64,000 nt of DNA. Origin: Rhodocollybia butyracea. Lineage: Eukaryota; Basidiomycota; Agaricomycetes; Agaricales; Omphalotaceae. Where the stretch lies: assembly GCA_015501585.1 (NCBI GenBank), contig JADNRY010000001.1, forward strand, positions 1,178,001-1,242,000. The letters run 5' to 3'. The position numbers and the translations under genes were made by a program. The notes under the pieces were generated by a model. The model made no database searches. It was not told the origin of the DNA and worked only from the letters and a program-made list of their open reading frames with translations. This document shows positions 18,794-31,949 of this stretch, one piece after another; positions within the stretch are counted from its first letter, which is position 1; every line of letters begins with the position of its first letter.

Positions 18794-20905
18794 AAGAGGC
18801 AGGAAACCAAGAGCATCGCTGGTGCTCAATTCACTACAGACAGCCAAGCGCCGCTCATATCCAATATTCCCAATGTGCCAGTGACACGCATGAAAGATGC
18901 CAGTTGTCCAAGAAGAGTGTAGTGTCAGAGTGTCGTTGGGTAGACAGTGGCAGAGAAGCCCTTGAACAGTCGCCATGATTTCCAACAGGATCCAAGACTT
19001 GTTAACATATGCCTAATAGCAGAAGCAGCTGCAGAGCGAGGACCGCGATGGCGAGCTCAACGACGAAAATTTTAGGCGCCCAAAAGATGATGGTGGTTCA
19101 TGTATAAATGATGGATTCGGGTAATCCTTCTCCATCCAAACTTTATAAAAATATCGCAGGGCTGCGAGTAGGTGAGGTAGTCTTACGGTTGGAAGTTGCA
19201 CAAGCCTTGTCTTCATTGAACTCCACTGAGATCTCGATGAACTCACTCGGCCTTATGGATAATGTGAACTTCACAGGTTGAATCGACTTTTCCGCCTGAA
19301 GTGATGGTAAGTTTCGAGATAGGAATCTGCGCCTTCCTGTTCCTGCGCCCGCGGCAGGTTGTTTTGCCTGCCCCTTTCCTCGGGTGTGAGTGGTGTGTGC
19401 TGACTTCAGACGGGTATTTTCAAAAATGAGTCCTGAGAGACCCTGAGCTGCATATGGCATGGTAAGATCTCTCGTCCTTGCTTCCCAGTTGCTTCCCTGC
19501 AGCGAAAACGGCGCGAAAGATATATTGGTTTGAAGACAACAATTTTGTGTTCGCTCTTCGCAACAGGAAATACCACCCATCCCTGTCTTTTCAATTCTTT
19601 CTCTTTCAATGCGTCCAAGCGTCCTCTCTTCGATGCAACCCTGGCAAAATGTGGGTTCAAAAAAAGTGTGAAAATCCTGTTCGGGGAATGGAGATCATGC
19701 TAAGGTCTCTCAGAGAACTTAGAATCGTGACGCTGTTTCTGTTCGTGTCCACACTATTTGAGCTGCGAAAAGAATAGACTGGTTCTATTCCCTCATGCCG
19801 GCGTATTGGGAGTCCCATTGAAAGAATTGAGTTTAGGTTGTGATAAGAGATAAGATGATGATGACCAGAAAGCGCATACTTGATCCGGAAGATGAGAAAC
19901 AAACGCATAATCAATGGGGAAAACCCACCATCAAAACGAGAAATTGAGAACCGGTGGCGATGGACACTGGAAAGCCAGTACCGATTGGACACCCTCCTCA
20001 CATCAAGCAAATACGGCCAGCGGAAACTATCCAAAGGCGTGGTGAGATCTGGTGAGATCGACTTGGGCGCACATAGTCCAGGAAGATCTTAGTCCCGACC
20101 AAATTATACTGGCCGGGCCCGGGGTTTTAGTGGTGTAGACGGGTGGGTACAAGAAGGCGGGGGTTTATGCAAGGTATACAGAATTATGATTTATATTTAC
20201 TAACAAAATAGGGGAGGGGAAGGAGATGGAAGGAGAGCCTGCCCGGAGTCCCACAGACTGCCTACCTGGCAAGTGCGTAACGCATTCCCTCGGGTGGTTG
20301 AGATCTTAAAAAGTCGCTCGGTCCCGTACCTTGCAAACTTAACGGCCGGGAGGGGACGACAATGTGAGTCCTCCGATGGTGCTAAGAGATTAAAGCGACG
20401 AAAGTCGCTGGTTTCTGGCAACGTTCCACAAAAAAAAAAAAAAAAAAAAAAAAAAAGATGATGATGACGATTGATCACTCCGGCCTAGACGCGGTCACGT
20501 GGGTGGGGTTGTCACACGCACGACACATTTATGCTCTCTGTACGTTTAGCGGACGATATTGCGCGTAGATCTTGATGTCAGGACGAGTTTCCAGAGAGTA
20601 AAAACACACCACATTTCTATTCTGGGTGATTTTGCGATCAAATTTACACCATTGAAATATAGCAATCAAATAAATCCAATAAATCAAAGCAACCTGCACT
20701 ACTACTAGTACTAGGCACTAACTACAGCAATAGCACGTACTACATAACAAAACAAGCATGGAATAGGAAATTTCAGGAGAGCGGAAAACGTGAGCACGCA
20801 TATAATTCTCGACATATGAGTGGAATTGGCGGCTACGAAAAGGCATATTGAGTGATTCGTTTACAAGAGAGAGTTCCTTACAAACCCAATGTCGGACCGA
20901 ATATT
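18794..20905. other. Region without a recognisable gene
   Basis: Several open frames of 60-145 codons exist on the minus strand at 19143-20034, but none shows a domain, a good exon chain or a clear start. A decayed gene cannot be excluded. The segment ends just downstream of the ATPase stop at 20906. Confidence 0.45.
20255..20456 (+). repeat. Possible SINE or retroposed segment with 27-nt poly(A)
   Basis: A run of 27 A residues (20430-20456) ends a segment that contains an A-box-like TGGCAAGTGCG (20267-20277) and, 18 bp downstream, a weak B-box-like GGTTGAGATCT (20296-20306). The poly(A) plus pol III-like boxes suggest a SINE; the B box fits poorly. The motif AGATGATGATGAC after the tail also occurs at 19853-19866 and could be a target duplication of a longer insert, but it is low complexity. 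Confidence 0.35.
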
Positions 20906-23900
20906 CTACCAGGCAACTTTAGCCAAGATCGACTTTGGATGACCACGATTCCACCACTTCCGGCTCTCGTCAATGAACAAGATGACAATACCGTATGCCA
21001 TGGGGAGGAAGAAGTATTGCGCCTTTATACCACGCGTAAGGAATATGGTTTGGAACCAACTAACATAAGAGAAAAAACTATGAAGACGAAGGCGTCAGTC
21101 AACTAGACTGCCTGATAACAATTCATGTGGCCAGACACACCAAGCCAAAGCAAGTGCACATATTATGGCAGGAAGCAGATAAACATTGCGAGTCTTCGAT
21201 CCTTTAATCGGGTTCTGTTGAAATAGTGAAAGACGGCGCGTCCGCGTCGCAAGTAGATTGAACCATTGCATTATTACGAGATTGAAAAAGTCTAAAGCAA
21301 ATCAGTGATCGGCAAGAAGCAGCGGAGTGATAAATAACACACAGATCGATTGTGCTTTATTTGTCAATTCGGCGAGCAGTTCTGGATCTACATCGGAGCC
21401 ACCATACTTAAGCCAGAGGGCAGAAAATGGAACGCCGTTGAGTTTAAACCCGAAATAGAATGTGCTACACCAAGGAACACAATTAAGCGAACGACCTCAA
21501 AAAAAATGGCAACAAGAACACCAACCCAACCATGGCCGTAAGCGATTCAAGTACACCAAGAAAGAAGTATGCGTGAAGGATTAGTTTCCAGTCTACAAGT
21601 CGGTCCTTTTTGCGATCACGAGGTTTGCGCAGTAAGAGGTCCGCTTCGAGTTTTTCATGAACAAGTGAAAGTGCAGGAAGAACATCGGTGACGACACATA
21701 TGATGATCATTTGGATAGAGCTAAGGGCCTGAGGTAGACCTGGGTCATAAAATCAGACAACGAACGGTACACTGCATGATCTCGCATACCAAATAGCACA
21801 TTAACGACAACGGGCATGAGCTCAGAAAAACTCCCTGTGCCATCATAGATAGGTTAGACGGTAAAAGAAAACAAATAGCTTGATGGACGAACCAGCAGGA
21901 AGGAGGTATAGTATGGATTTGCGTAAGTTTTCAAAGCACAATCTTCCGTATTCAATTCCAGTGATAATTGCAGAGAAATTTGAGAGCAAGATGAGATCCG
22001 CAGCTTCCTACAAGGATATCAGTAACTAAATCTTTCCGTGGATAGAGCTCAAACAGACCATCGCCACTTCAGACCCCCCAGCCACTGCGACTCCTACATC
22101 AGCTTGCTTGAGGGCAGGAGCATCATTAACTATCAACGTCAACGAAATGTTACGAGACAGGATCATAGAATGAATAATTTCGCACCTCCATCCCCAGTCA
22201 CTGCAACAGTAGATCCTCCAGCTTGGAATGTCTTTACGATTTGAAGTTTTTGTTGTGGGCTTGTACGAGCAAATACCAACTCGTCGAACTAGTAGCAGAG
22301 GCATAAAACATTAACCATGGTGATATGTCACACCAAAAATAAACGGACGTACCGTTAAAACTTGTTTCCACTGCGATTCTGTCAGAGTCATTATCTCAGA
22401 GCCGCTTAAAACAAGACTAGTGAGTTTATCACCAGCTTCTTTATTGCTATCGAACGGTGATATTTCATTAAGAGGTTTGTCGTAAGGTAGATCGGAAAGA
22501 TGTTGAACCTCGGCCAAAGGAGTGGTGATGATTCCAACTTGGTGAGCTATCGCGGCAGCGGTAAGAGCAAAATTGCCAGTAACCATCCCGAAACGAATTC
22601 CGGCCCTTCTACAGACGCTCACAGTAGGTGCTGTGTCATCTCTAGGGGGGTCAACAAGAGCTAAAAGTCCGATAATACAAAGATTGGTGTTCAAAGCGAC
22701 GAGATCGTCCTCGGCATGAGTAGGATCAGTCAAAGCCTCCTTGGAAAAATCGTTGACGGTGACAATCCGTTTGGCGAGAAGTAGAACACGCTGTCCACGG
22801 CTAGCAATTTCTTCTTGAATGGAAGAATTCTGCTGATAGTTGGGCGGCCAAGTGGCGATGTAGTACCAGAAGCATCAGTAAAATTGCAGCAACGACCTAT
22901 GAGTACGTCGGGAGCCTGAGACAAATATGATAAACAAAGAGATTAGAAAGGAATATATAATACATACACCTTTGACGAGTAACAGTAGATCGGAAGAGTC
23001 GTAATTGTCGGAGTTGAAGACCGGCAGCGAGGGGTATGTGGATTTTGATCTGAACAACTTGAGGGAGAATTTATTCTCTACATAACTCCAGTCAGTACAA
23101 TGACAATGAAACGTCGAAGGACGAGAGTATCAGCTCACTGGAATTGAATGCGATTTTCCCCAACTCTTGCCATGAATCTCGAAGGCGTGAAACCGGCGAG
23201 ACGTCCTCAGAAAATCGTAAAACGGCAGAATCTAAAGGACACGGTGTGGCGCAAGAATTAGCGCATAGCAATAACAATACAATAAGCTTAAGGTAGTGAC
23301 GTGAATACCTGTAGCATCCCCATGAACCTTTCTCAGTCCGATAGGCATCGAGTCCTCCTCTTTTTCATAATTGTTATCCTCGAACACAGCATCATTACAC
23401 AAACCCGCAACCGCAGCCAGCGCCTTGATGCTCTCTCCATCAGATTCAGACTTGATGGCCATCGCAAGAGCTTCCGGAACGGGATAGGCGTTACATCCGA
23501 TAGCGACTGACGCGACCGTCATCTAGTTCGTGGTCAGCGTACCAGTTTTATCACTGAGGATAATATTGACTGCCCCAAGGCTTTCCACAGTCGACAGTGA
23601 TTTACACAGGACGCTCGACTTGCGCATTGCACGAGCACTAAAAGGCGCCGTGAGAACCATATGAAGTACATCATCGAGAAAACGAACATGACGACGAAAG
23701 GGTGACACAAATGGGTAAGCCCTCTGAGAAATGGATGTGCATGAATAAAAACATTGGAAAAATAGCTTAAGGAATGTACCAGGGATAAAAGCAACAGCTA
23801 CAGAGACACAATCAACGAGAAGGCTGGGCACAGAGATGAACCCAGGATGATCTGGACGGAGCCAAGCAGCCCAAAGGACTATATGGTTTATCAGCCCAGC

Positions 23901-25588
23901 GGAACAGTCATCGGCGTGAAATATATAAAACTCACTAACAATAAGAGCCGCAACGGTGAATGCCATCGCCGCAATAAGCAACACAAAGCGAAGAATCTCG
24001 ACTTGGGCTTTGGACGTTCAGACGTGGCCTGTTTGGCAATTCGACCAAAGACAGTGTAGTCCCCCAAACCAACACAAATGCCAACTCCACTCCCACTGGT
24101 GCAGAGCGTTCCTTGCAGAGCAATGTTGTGAGATTCCATGACTGTGGGTAGAGTGTTGTGTCAGGATGGTGAGTACTCGGATAGCTTAAGAACAAAGACA
24201 AACAGTTGATATCGGTGGCGTCTATTGTTGCAGCGATAGCGTTACTCTCTCCAGTCAAGATGGAACGATCGAATCGAAGGTCGGAGGATACTTCAATGAG
24301 ACGAAGATCAGCGGGGACTTTGGAGCCGAGAGTGACTTTGACGATGTCTCCCAAGACGAGGCTTTCGGCGGGAAGTCTGTGAAAATGCTGTTAGAACTGG
24401 CAGCAGCTGTACTAGAGTGAATGCCCACTTGAAAGTTTCCCCATCACGGGTGACAAGGATGTCTGTTGGGAGCATACCAGAAATGGAAGCCATGACTCGG
24501 CCTGTAGATACATCTGTGATATGGGCGTGAGTGTAGTTAGTGGATGGTAAATGGTGTTTGAATGGGAAAAATACTAACCTTGCCAAGCATTGAAGCCGGC
24601 TTGAAGAAGAATTACAATAAGGAGGACCACCGCGAGTGCCAGGTTAGCTACAGACGGGTCGGGATCTCCAAGAGGGCGCCTAGGTGTAGTATATCCGTCA
24701 GTGCATGTAGACTGAGAGAGTAGACATTGGGTACCAAGCAATAAAGCAAATGACACTCCCGAGGAAAAGCAAACCCCCCGAAACCTAGTGAATAAGGACA
24801 TCAAGACCTGACGAAATCCATGATACAAACACACCGCAAACATTTCTACTTCAGCCTGACCGAAGTAGGCCAGGAAATATTGCCTTCCTTCAACCTGCTG
24901 AAAGGTATTCTTTCAATGCCAGGATATCCAATCAGAACTGCGAGATTCTGAATGAAAGGACATGTTTCGGACCGTTTTGGAAAACAATAATTTCATAGCC
25001 TACTTCGGTCAGGCTGAAATATAACAATAAGTGTGGTGAAAGTAAGAGGACCTCCAAAGAAGTAGAAAAATATCTTTTTGGTGAGGTTTCTCGGAGGAGG
25101 GCTAATGACATTCTTCCCATTTTGACTTAAACGGCGAGCAGCCATTGGAGCATCGAGGCCAGTCTTAGGGGATACACCGACACGAGTAGCGACCTCGTCG
25201 GCGGAAAGGCTGTGCCATTCTAGTTTGGATAAATCTGCGACGTATGCTTGTTGGTGAGCAAGCGATGAGCTTAAAGTGCCACAAAAATTCCATACCAGAG
25301 ACCTCCTTTTGGGTGGGTTTGTCCGGTCGTCCTTCCTTAGTATCAGTGACATGGATACCATCGCAATGATGAGCGATACACAATATCAGAGGATAAACGG
25401 TACCTTAAGGTCCTAAACTCTCCAATAATTCTGGCTCTGGAGTTGCCCCCACTCAGGCGATGTCTAAGAGTCAACGTATCGAGGAGAGGCAATGGTACAT
25501 TTGGAGCAGGGGGCGAACGAAGTTCATTCAGTGTATACACCGATTTTATGTCCCCATCAGATACCTTTTCGTTTGCAGAAGCAGACAT
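20906..25588 (-). pseudogene. ACU-like K+/Na+ P-type ATPase, apparently inactivated
   Basis: A chain of about 12 exons encodes a full-length P-type ATPase. In order: an N-terminal FRTL-IHVTDTKEGRP motif typical of basidiomycete K+/Na+ uptake ATPases, LTGES (actuator loop), the phosphorylation site SDKTGTLT, KGAPDVLI (nucleotide domain), GDG-VNDAP split by an intron, and late membrane segments ending PKSILAKVAW before TAG at 20906-20908. Three lesions stand out. An in-frame TAG at 23523-23525 replaces the expected Lys codon just after DKTGTLTTN. The conserved TGD is TGN at 22572-22574. The first intron (25358-25403) has GG instead of AG as acceptor. The rest of the frame is conserved, so loss is recent or the changes are sequence errors. 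Intron 24785-25051 is unusually long because of an inverted-repeat insert. Confidence 0.82.
24850..25018. repeat. MITE-like inverted repeat inside an ATPase intron
   Basis: A perfect 21-bp inverted repeat (24850-24870 against 24998-25018, core CCTGACCGAAGTAGGC) bounds 169 bp. It lies within a 267-bp intron, while other introns of the gene are about 50 nt. No clear target duplication was found. Confidence 0.65.
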
Positions 25589-26297
25589 GAAGGTTTAAAA
25601 GGGGTGACTTCGGAGACTCACATTTTTGTCCAATGTTTTTGTCCACTTTATATCACTATTATCAGCGGGGGAGAACTTTCTCTAGAACAAGAAGATAATA
25701 CAAAGAGATCTTAATGCTTACAGTTCGCACAGTTTCCGAGATCTGAGCCCTCCTACTAAGGGGTGCTCAATTCCACTTGCCCTGAAACTCATGAGTGACG
25801 AGTGCAATCAAATGATGGCAAGTTGAACATTGCCTTTGCACCACGCGCGCGGTATATCAGGGTATATCCATGCTGAAGATGGCCTTCAAAGTAAAGACAA
25901 AACTACAAATAGTCGCGTAGAACACTTGTAGAACAGTATAGAACGCGCCGAACCGGGCTAGCCCCTGACGCCATCACCAGCTCATATTTGATTTAGCTTG
26001 TGGATTGCACATTTTATCAGAACGAGTGGAATTGAGCAGCCTCTGGTAGCCTCCAGAGTCTAGACAGTTCTTCAAAAAGTTGATACGGGGGTTGAGCGTA
26101 ACCGAGCTCGATACCGGATCAGGCCAGCCATGATTATGTTGTTCCGGGTGTTCGCCGTCCATTGTTCCGTCAAGACAGGAAAAGGTGGTACTGGTATGGA
26201 GTCTCATCAGCAATCTTTCAGAGTTCGAAAATATTGGCTGGATATTATACAGAACAGATAAGACGACGACAAAAATGATAATTTAAATAGAAAACGA
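25589..26297. other. Spacer between ATPase and SMC4
   Basis: It holds the ATPase upstream region and the SMC4 downstream region. A minus-strand open frame of 79 codons (25974-26213) has no recognisable features and is not taken as a gene. Confidence 0.5.
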
Positions 26298-29200
26298 CTA
26301 CGAGTCCACGGCAGTACCTGTAATCGATTTTGATGGACTACCTTTATTTAGTGAAGCAGAGTTAACGGGGCGGACGGTCAAGGCATGGTTGTCTATCGAG
26401 ATACTTTGCGTAACGTTCGCAGTCTTGTAGATTCCGATGAGACGATGACTCAGTTCGAACATGTCGTTTCTGGAAGTCCAGGCCGTGAACATCAAAAAGA
26501 GCGGTGAGGATGAAAACGACATACCGAAGTGAGATGATGATGAACTGTGCATTCTTCGTCCTATCTTTGATGTAGTTTGCAATGATGGAGACGTTCCGGA
26601 AGTCAAGAGCAGCATCGATCTCATCCATAAAGTACAAAGGTGTAGGCTAAATGAAAGAGGTTCAACACTCGGGTTCAGATACGACCAGCTTCCAGATTTA
26701 CCTTGAATACATGCAAAGCGAAAACGAGGGCGAGAGAGCTTAGAGTCTACAATGTCGATCAAACACCTGGTCGCAGCAAAATTTGGGGCAGATACACTAC
26801 CTTTTCACCACCAGACAGGTTGGAGATGTTTTTCCAACTCTTCTTCGGGGGCATGACGCTAAAGATGATTCCTTCGGCGAAAGGATCCATGCTGTCGACC
26901 ATCTCCAGTTCGGCATTTCCGCCTTGAGTTATCATCTACAATCGACATTGAATGGATCAAAGAGAAAAAATCTATAATGCGAATCACCTGGTACATCTCC
27001 TTGAGCTTGAGAGAAATCGCACCAAAACCAGTGGTGAATTCATTGAAACGTTCTTTGCGAAGAGCCTCATATTTCGTTTTCTGCGCGTCACGCAACGCTA
27101 CGACTTGCTCAAGCTCGTCGTGTCGAGTGAGGTATTCGGCCTCACGACGCCGGTACTCTTCAAGTACGTTCAAATTGGGCTTCGCTCGCTTGATTCTATC
27201 TAGAAAGACGGAGAATATGCGTTGGCGTTTAGAGCAGGGAGATCCAAAGACATACCCTCCAAATCTCCGATATCGAGCCGCATCTCTCGCTCCTTCAACT
27301 TTTGTAGTTCATTAGTTAACCAATGACGGAATTCGGGCTTCTTTTCATTATCAAGGGGGGGCTCCGTTTTGACGTGTGCCTCGTCTTCATTTACAGACTT
27401 GTCTTCATGTTGGGCTGGCTCTTCGTCCTCTTCGGCTTCGTCCTCCTCCTCTTCACTACAAGAGGCGTTAGTCATTTAGAACCATTAAGAAAGCGCTACT
27501 GACTCGATGTCTTCCAATGTCAGTGCATCATGAGAAGCCTGGAAGTGTGTCAACTGATCAGTCGCCTGCTTCAGCTCCTTCTCATGGCCATCGAGAGTTT
27601 TCTTAAGCTTCATCTACAATAAAGGAGTGAGAAAGCTGCGTATATCCCATCAGCTTTGTAGGTTACCTCCGTTTGCCTGAAAGCTTCAACTTCTTCCGCC
27701 TTCGCTTCAAGTGTCGCTTTACGATCGGCTAATTCTTCCCTCTGATTCTCTTCCCTTTCTTGGGCCTTCTCAAGTTCACTTTTCAGACGTTGTACATAAC
27801 CTTCAACTTGCTCTAGCTGTTCGTCAAGTTTGCAAGATCCTTGTCCGCTTCTGCGAGGGCGGCACCGTCATTCTCGACGGTGAGGTCATGTTTGCGTACA
27901 TCCTTCTCAGCTTTGGCTTTGGCAACCTCGGCGGTGGTGATCGCGTCGTTCGTGAGAGCAATGTGGGTTCTGACACCCTCGACTTTGGACTTTTGCGCCA
28001 TCAGTTTAGAACCTCCGATCTTCATGATCTTGTCCTCGACTTCCTGAAGAGAAGCTTCGATTTCGCCTGCCCTCTCTTTCAAGCCCGCGACGTCGGCCTC
28101 CAACTTTTGAAGAGTGGCCTCCAGCGTATTTATCCGAGTTAAATCGCTCTTATCGGGCTTGCTGTGTGTCCTGTGATCGAAGCATAGATTAGTTTTGTGA
28201 ACAGGAATTGAACGAGAAACCTACTTGAGATCCTTAACGCGTTTCTCCGCTTCGTCGATGCGCAGTTTTGTTCTGCTGGATGGTGATAACGAGCTTCTCG
28301 TAGCGTAGGTCGATCTCTGGGCCTGCATGGTTCAACTGTTCCAGCTCCGCCTCGGCACTACGCACGGCCCTCATTGCCTCTTCTAGCTTCATCTGAGATT
28401 GATCCCTCTCCTGCTCTAGTTCTTGGAGCTGCCGGGGCGTGACGGAATCCCTGGCCAGTTTCGCGCTCATTCCTCCTCCTCTTGGTGGCGCTCCTCCACC
28501 GCCGACATGGCACCGGAAGTTTCAATGACTTGACCGCAAGGTCACCACCTTCGTTCGCTTCTCTCCGAACGCAATGCGATTTGCCTGATCCATATCTTTC
28601 GCGACCAAAGTATCCCTACGGCTTTATAAAACACTGCTGCGAACTTCGGATCCTTGGGCTTGATGAGATCAAAAAGTCGGGTACGTTTTCCGGAGTACGA
28701 GGGGGTTTGAAGCACTGATGGAGAGATATTGATCTTCTCGAGGACATGAAAGTGGCTCGGCCAATGTTCTGAGAACGAAGGTATTCCAGACACGTTTGTC
28801 CTGGTTTACAGTATCGACGACCATATTTTGTAGGGCCGGGCAAGCGGTGGTGATGGCAACATCGTATTGTTCTGCAATTGTACCAGACTTCCGAGACGGC
28901 CCTAGAATAAATATTTTCATTAGTTAGAGTCGAAGGAAATGGAAAAAAAACACACATGGAAACCCTTGAGCCGTCCAGAATCTTGTAGGCGGACAAGGCT
29001 CTCGAGGACTTTGCTTGAGAACGAGTTTCAGCTTGAGAGGCCTTGGCTTCGTTCACTCGCTGATGTGAAGACGATGTTTTAGCGCGCCATTCCTTCTCCA
29101 AAGCTTGCGCTTTCTACAGCCGTCAGATAAAACAAGTCAGCATGACGAACATAGGAACAGAGGAAACCCAAATGTACGCACAGAAAGTTTTATCATTAAC

Positions 29201-31949
29201 TGCTTGTTTCTTGCTGTTCAACTCTGCCTTTTCCTTCTTAGCCTCGTCCATCAGTCTCTTACTCTCCTCCTGCTCAGACTTCACTTTCGCCAAGTGTTCC
29301 TCGGCTCTTGCAGGTCCGTCTGGACAGATTCGACCTTCTTTACCAAAGCATCGTGTTCACCGCGAGCGATGTCCATCTCGGTTTGCTTTGTATTGATTTT
29401 TCGCAGTCCATGGCTGAAGGTCTTTCTGAAGAGCTTCTTTCTGGTCGTAGAACTGCTGCGTTTTGTCTACAAGGCAACAAGTTAGACGTTGCTTTAACTG
29501 TAAAATTTTGAGATGTGACCAACCTCGAAGACTGTCTTGAATTCGTTTCGAGTTCTTTTCTCCTCTTGAATCAACGATTCTTCATATTTCTCCAGTTTGC
29601 CCTTCTCCTTCTCGATCTTCTCATCGCTGTCTTCGATCGTACGTTGAGCTGCCTTGAAGGCGGATTGAGCCTGACAGAGGACATACATACTTAGCTTTTC
29701 TCTGTTTCGTGGAATATGCAGCAACCATACTTACGTCACCAACGCTCTTCTTGAGTTTCTTCACTTTGCTGCAGCATGTTTTCTGCTTTTCCTTCAGACC
29801 AACTTGTTGCTTTTCATGTTCAGCGAATTCTTTAGCAGCAGCCATCACATGTTTTTGCAAACCCTGTTTCCCTATCCGTTAAGGCAATGCAATACCAAGA
29901 GGCAGCGTAACAGAAATACCTTGTAAGCATTTTCAAAGGTAGCGTAATCGGCCTCGAGCTTTGCCAGGTTTTCGATATCATCCCTGTTCTTCTCTGTTTC
30001 TTCCGCGATTTCTTGTTCAACATTGGTCTAAGGGATGTATTGAGCAAAATGATATGCTAGAAGAACGGAAAGGCTAACGATGAGTGTACGAAGTTTGGCT
30101 TCACTGTGCAATGTCCGCCAGATATACCACTGGTACAGTTTAGACTGTGCACGAGCAAGCTCGTTTTGCAGCCTTAAATAGTCCTCCGCCTCTTTCTTCT
30201 TGTCTTCAAGTGAGTTCTTCTCCTTTTCCACCAACGCAAACGGTTCAGTTTCTCCTGACGGCTCTCCTGGAGAGCCTCGAGCTCTGTAAAAAGCAGTTTC
30301 GATCGGCTCTTTGAACCTGGCCGTGCCGATGATATCCTCGAGGTACTCTAGAAGACCATCCTCATGTTCGCCACCCTTGGGTTTCATTAGGGCGATGGAC
30401 TCGACTTCTCCCTAAATGATTTGCGTCAACACAGCGATACAACTGGATAACACATATACGCGAACCTGTAAGATGAGAAAACGATTGTGATCCAAATCGA
30501 TTCCGCGCCCCTTCAGTAGCTGCTGAACCTCGTTGTAGGAGCTGAGGCGACCGTTCATGAAGTACTTGTTGGTATTATCACGGTACGCCTACGTGATACG
30601 ACCAGCTTGGAGCCTGGAACAATTTCGAAGGCATCTGGTCCAGGCTAACGCGTAGTGGCATTTTAGATATGGTATCAAGAATAATCAGAGAGACTCACGA
30701 GGTCGATGATTTCACGAAAGTAGACTTCCACTGTGCAATGGTCAAGATCGGGGTAGCGGGCAGAATTGTGGATGAGCTCTGAGACTTTTCCCTGGCGCAT
30801 CTTTGAGGCACGGTAACCAAAGACAAAGAGGAGGGAATCGATGGTGTTGGATTTACCAGAACCGTTGGCACCCACGATGGAGGAAAATGACTGGATTATT
30901 ATTGAGTCAGAAGACAGCTCAAAAGATAAATAAATTTATCATCACCTTGTGGAAAGGGCCGATTTCTTGTCGACCCGCGTAACTCTTAAAGTTGACGAGA
31001 GCAAGCTTGTGAATGACTAGTCGCGGTTTGGGGCCCTTTGGCTCTTCCAGAATCGCTTTAGCCTGAGGCTGAGAGGAAGGAGGCAAGATAGGCGGATGGT
31101 CGAGCAGTAGCGATTGCTCTTCTTCTTCTTCTTCTTCCTCTTCAATTGCCACAGGTTTCTCGTCATCAGCCTCAGAGAAGCGAGTAGAGGGTTTTGAGCT
31201 GGGCTTTCTCTTGGGGATGTCGTATTGTTCAACTTCTGATTCTGTTCCTCGTCCATTTTGACATCAGGATCTGCCGCGCCTCCTTCTTCGTCTGATAATA
31301 TGACTGCTGCTTTTTTAGCGCGAGAAGAGCGAGGTTGAGCGGAAGCGCGTGATGGTCGACCGCGTTTGACAGGTTGGGAACGTCGAGGCTTTGGCTTTAG
31401 TTCTTCGAATTCCGACACCTCTTCCTCGTCCTCGTCCTCAGCCATCTTTCCGTCGACAGTAGATTTGGCAGGTTCTTCCTCGTCTGATGATATGTCCACA
31501 GGCTTCTGAGCGCGCCTAGAGCGAATGGGAACACGAGAAGGGCGTCCTCTCTTCACAGGCGCCGCGCGAGATTTCGCCTTTGGTTTCTCTTCTACTTCAT
31601 CGTCATCCTCTTCAGAATCACTGTCCTTTTCCAAAGAAGGCCTCTTCTTTTTCTTTGGAGGTTCAGCATCGTCATCATCTGCCTCGTCCGATTCTGGGAC
31701 TTCCTCTTCTTCGACTGCCGGTTCGGCAGGTTCACGACGCGTGGAAGGTCTGGATCTTGTAGACGCTGCGTTGCTCAGCCGATCTGAGGAGCTACGCCTA
31801 GATTTAGCTGGTGGTTTTACAAGGTTTTCCTTTTCTTCGAGTTCGTGAACGGGCTGCTGATTCCTTTTCCGTTTCATTTGTGTTGGTTCAACTGGGGCAG
31901 GGGTAGCCTCAACTGACGCTCGTGCGCGCGAGGAGCGTCGAGGAGGCAT
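26298..31949 (-). CDS. SMC4: Condensin subunit SMC4 (coding frame interrupted by many 1-nt indels)
   Basis: The ATPase core of condensin, which compacts mitotic chromosomes as a heterodimer with SMC2. The N-terminus (MPPRRSSRARASVE) is a long acidic and basic disordered extension of about 230 residues with KRGRPSR hooks. Then come RLVIHKLALVNFKSYAGRQ, Walker A GANGSGKSN (Ala where Pro is usual), RASKMRQGKVSELIHNS, a coiled coil, the hinge (AITTACPALQNMVVDTV), a second coiled coil, the signature NLSGGEK, Walker B YFMDEIDAALD, and ISLRNDMFELSHRLIGIYK. These identify SMC4. The stop TAG is at 26298. At least ten single-base frame breaks, mostly at homopolymers (for example near 31248, 30590, 30290, 30233, 29399, 28801, 27835), interrupt an otherwise well-conserved protein. 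Sequence error is more likely than decay because no substitution-type stop was seen in the stretches checked. Confidence 0.88.

Noticed and set aside
19143..20034. Minus-strand gene from frames of 84-145 codons
   Set aside because: No domain, no consistent exon chain and no clear start; left as unassigned sequence.
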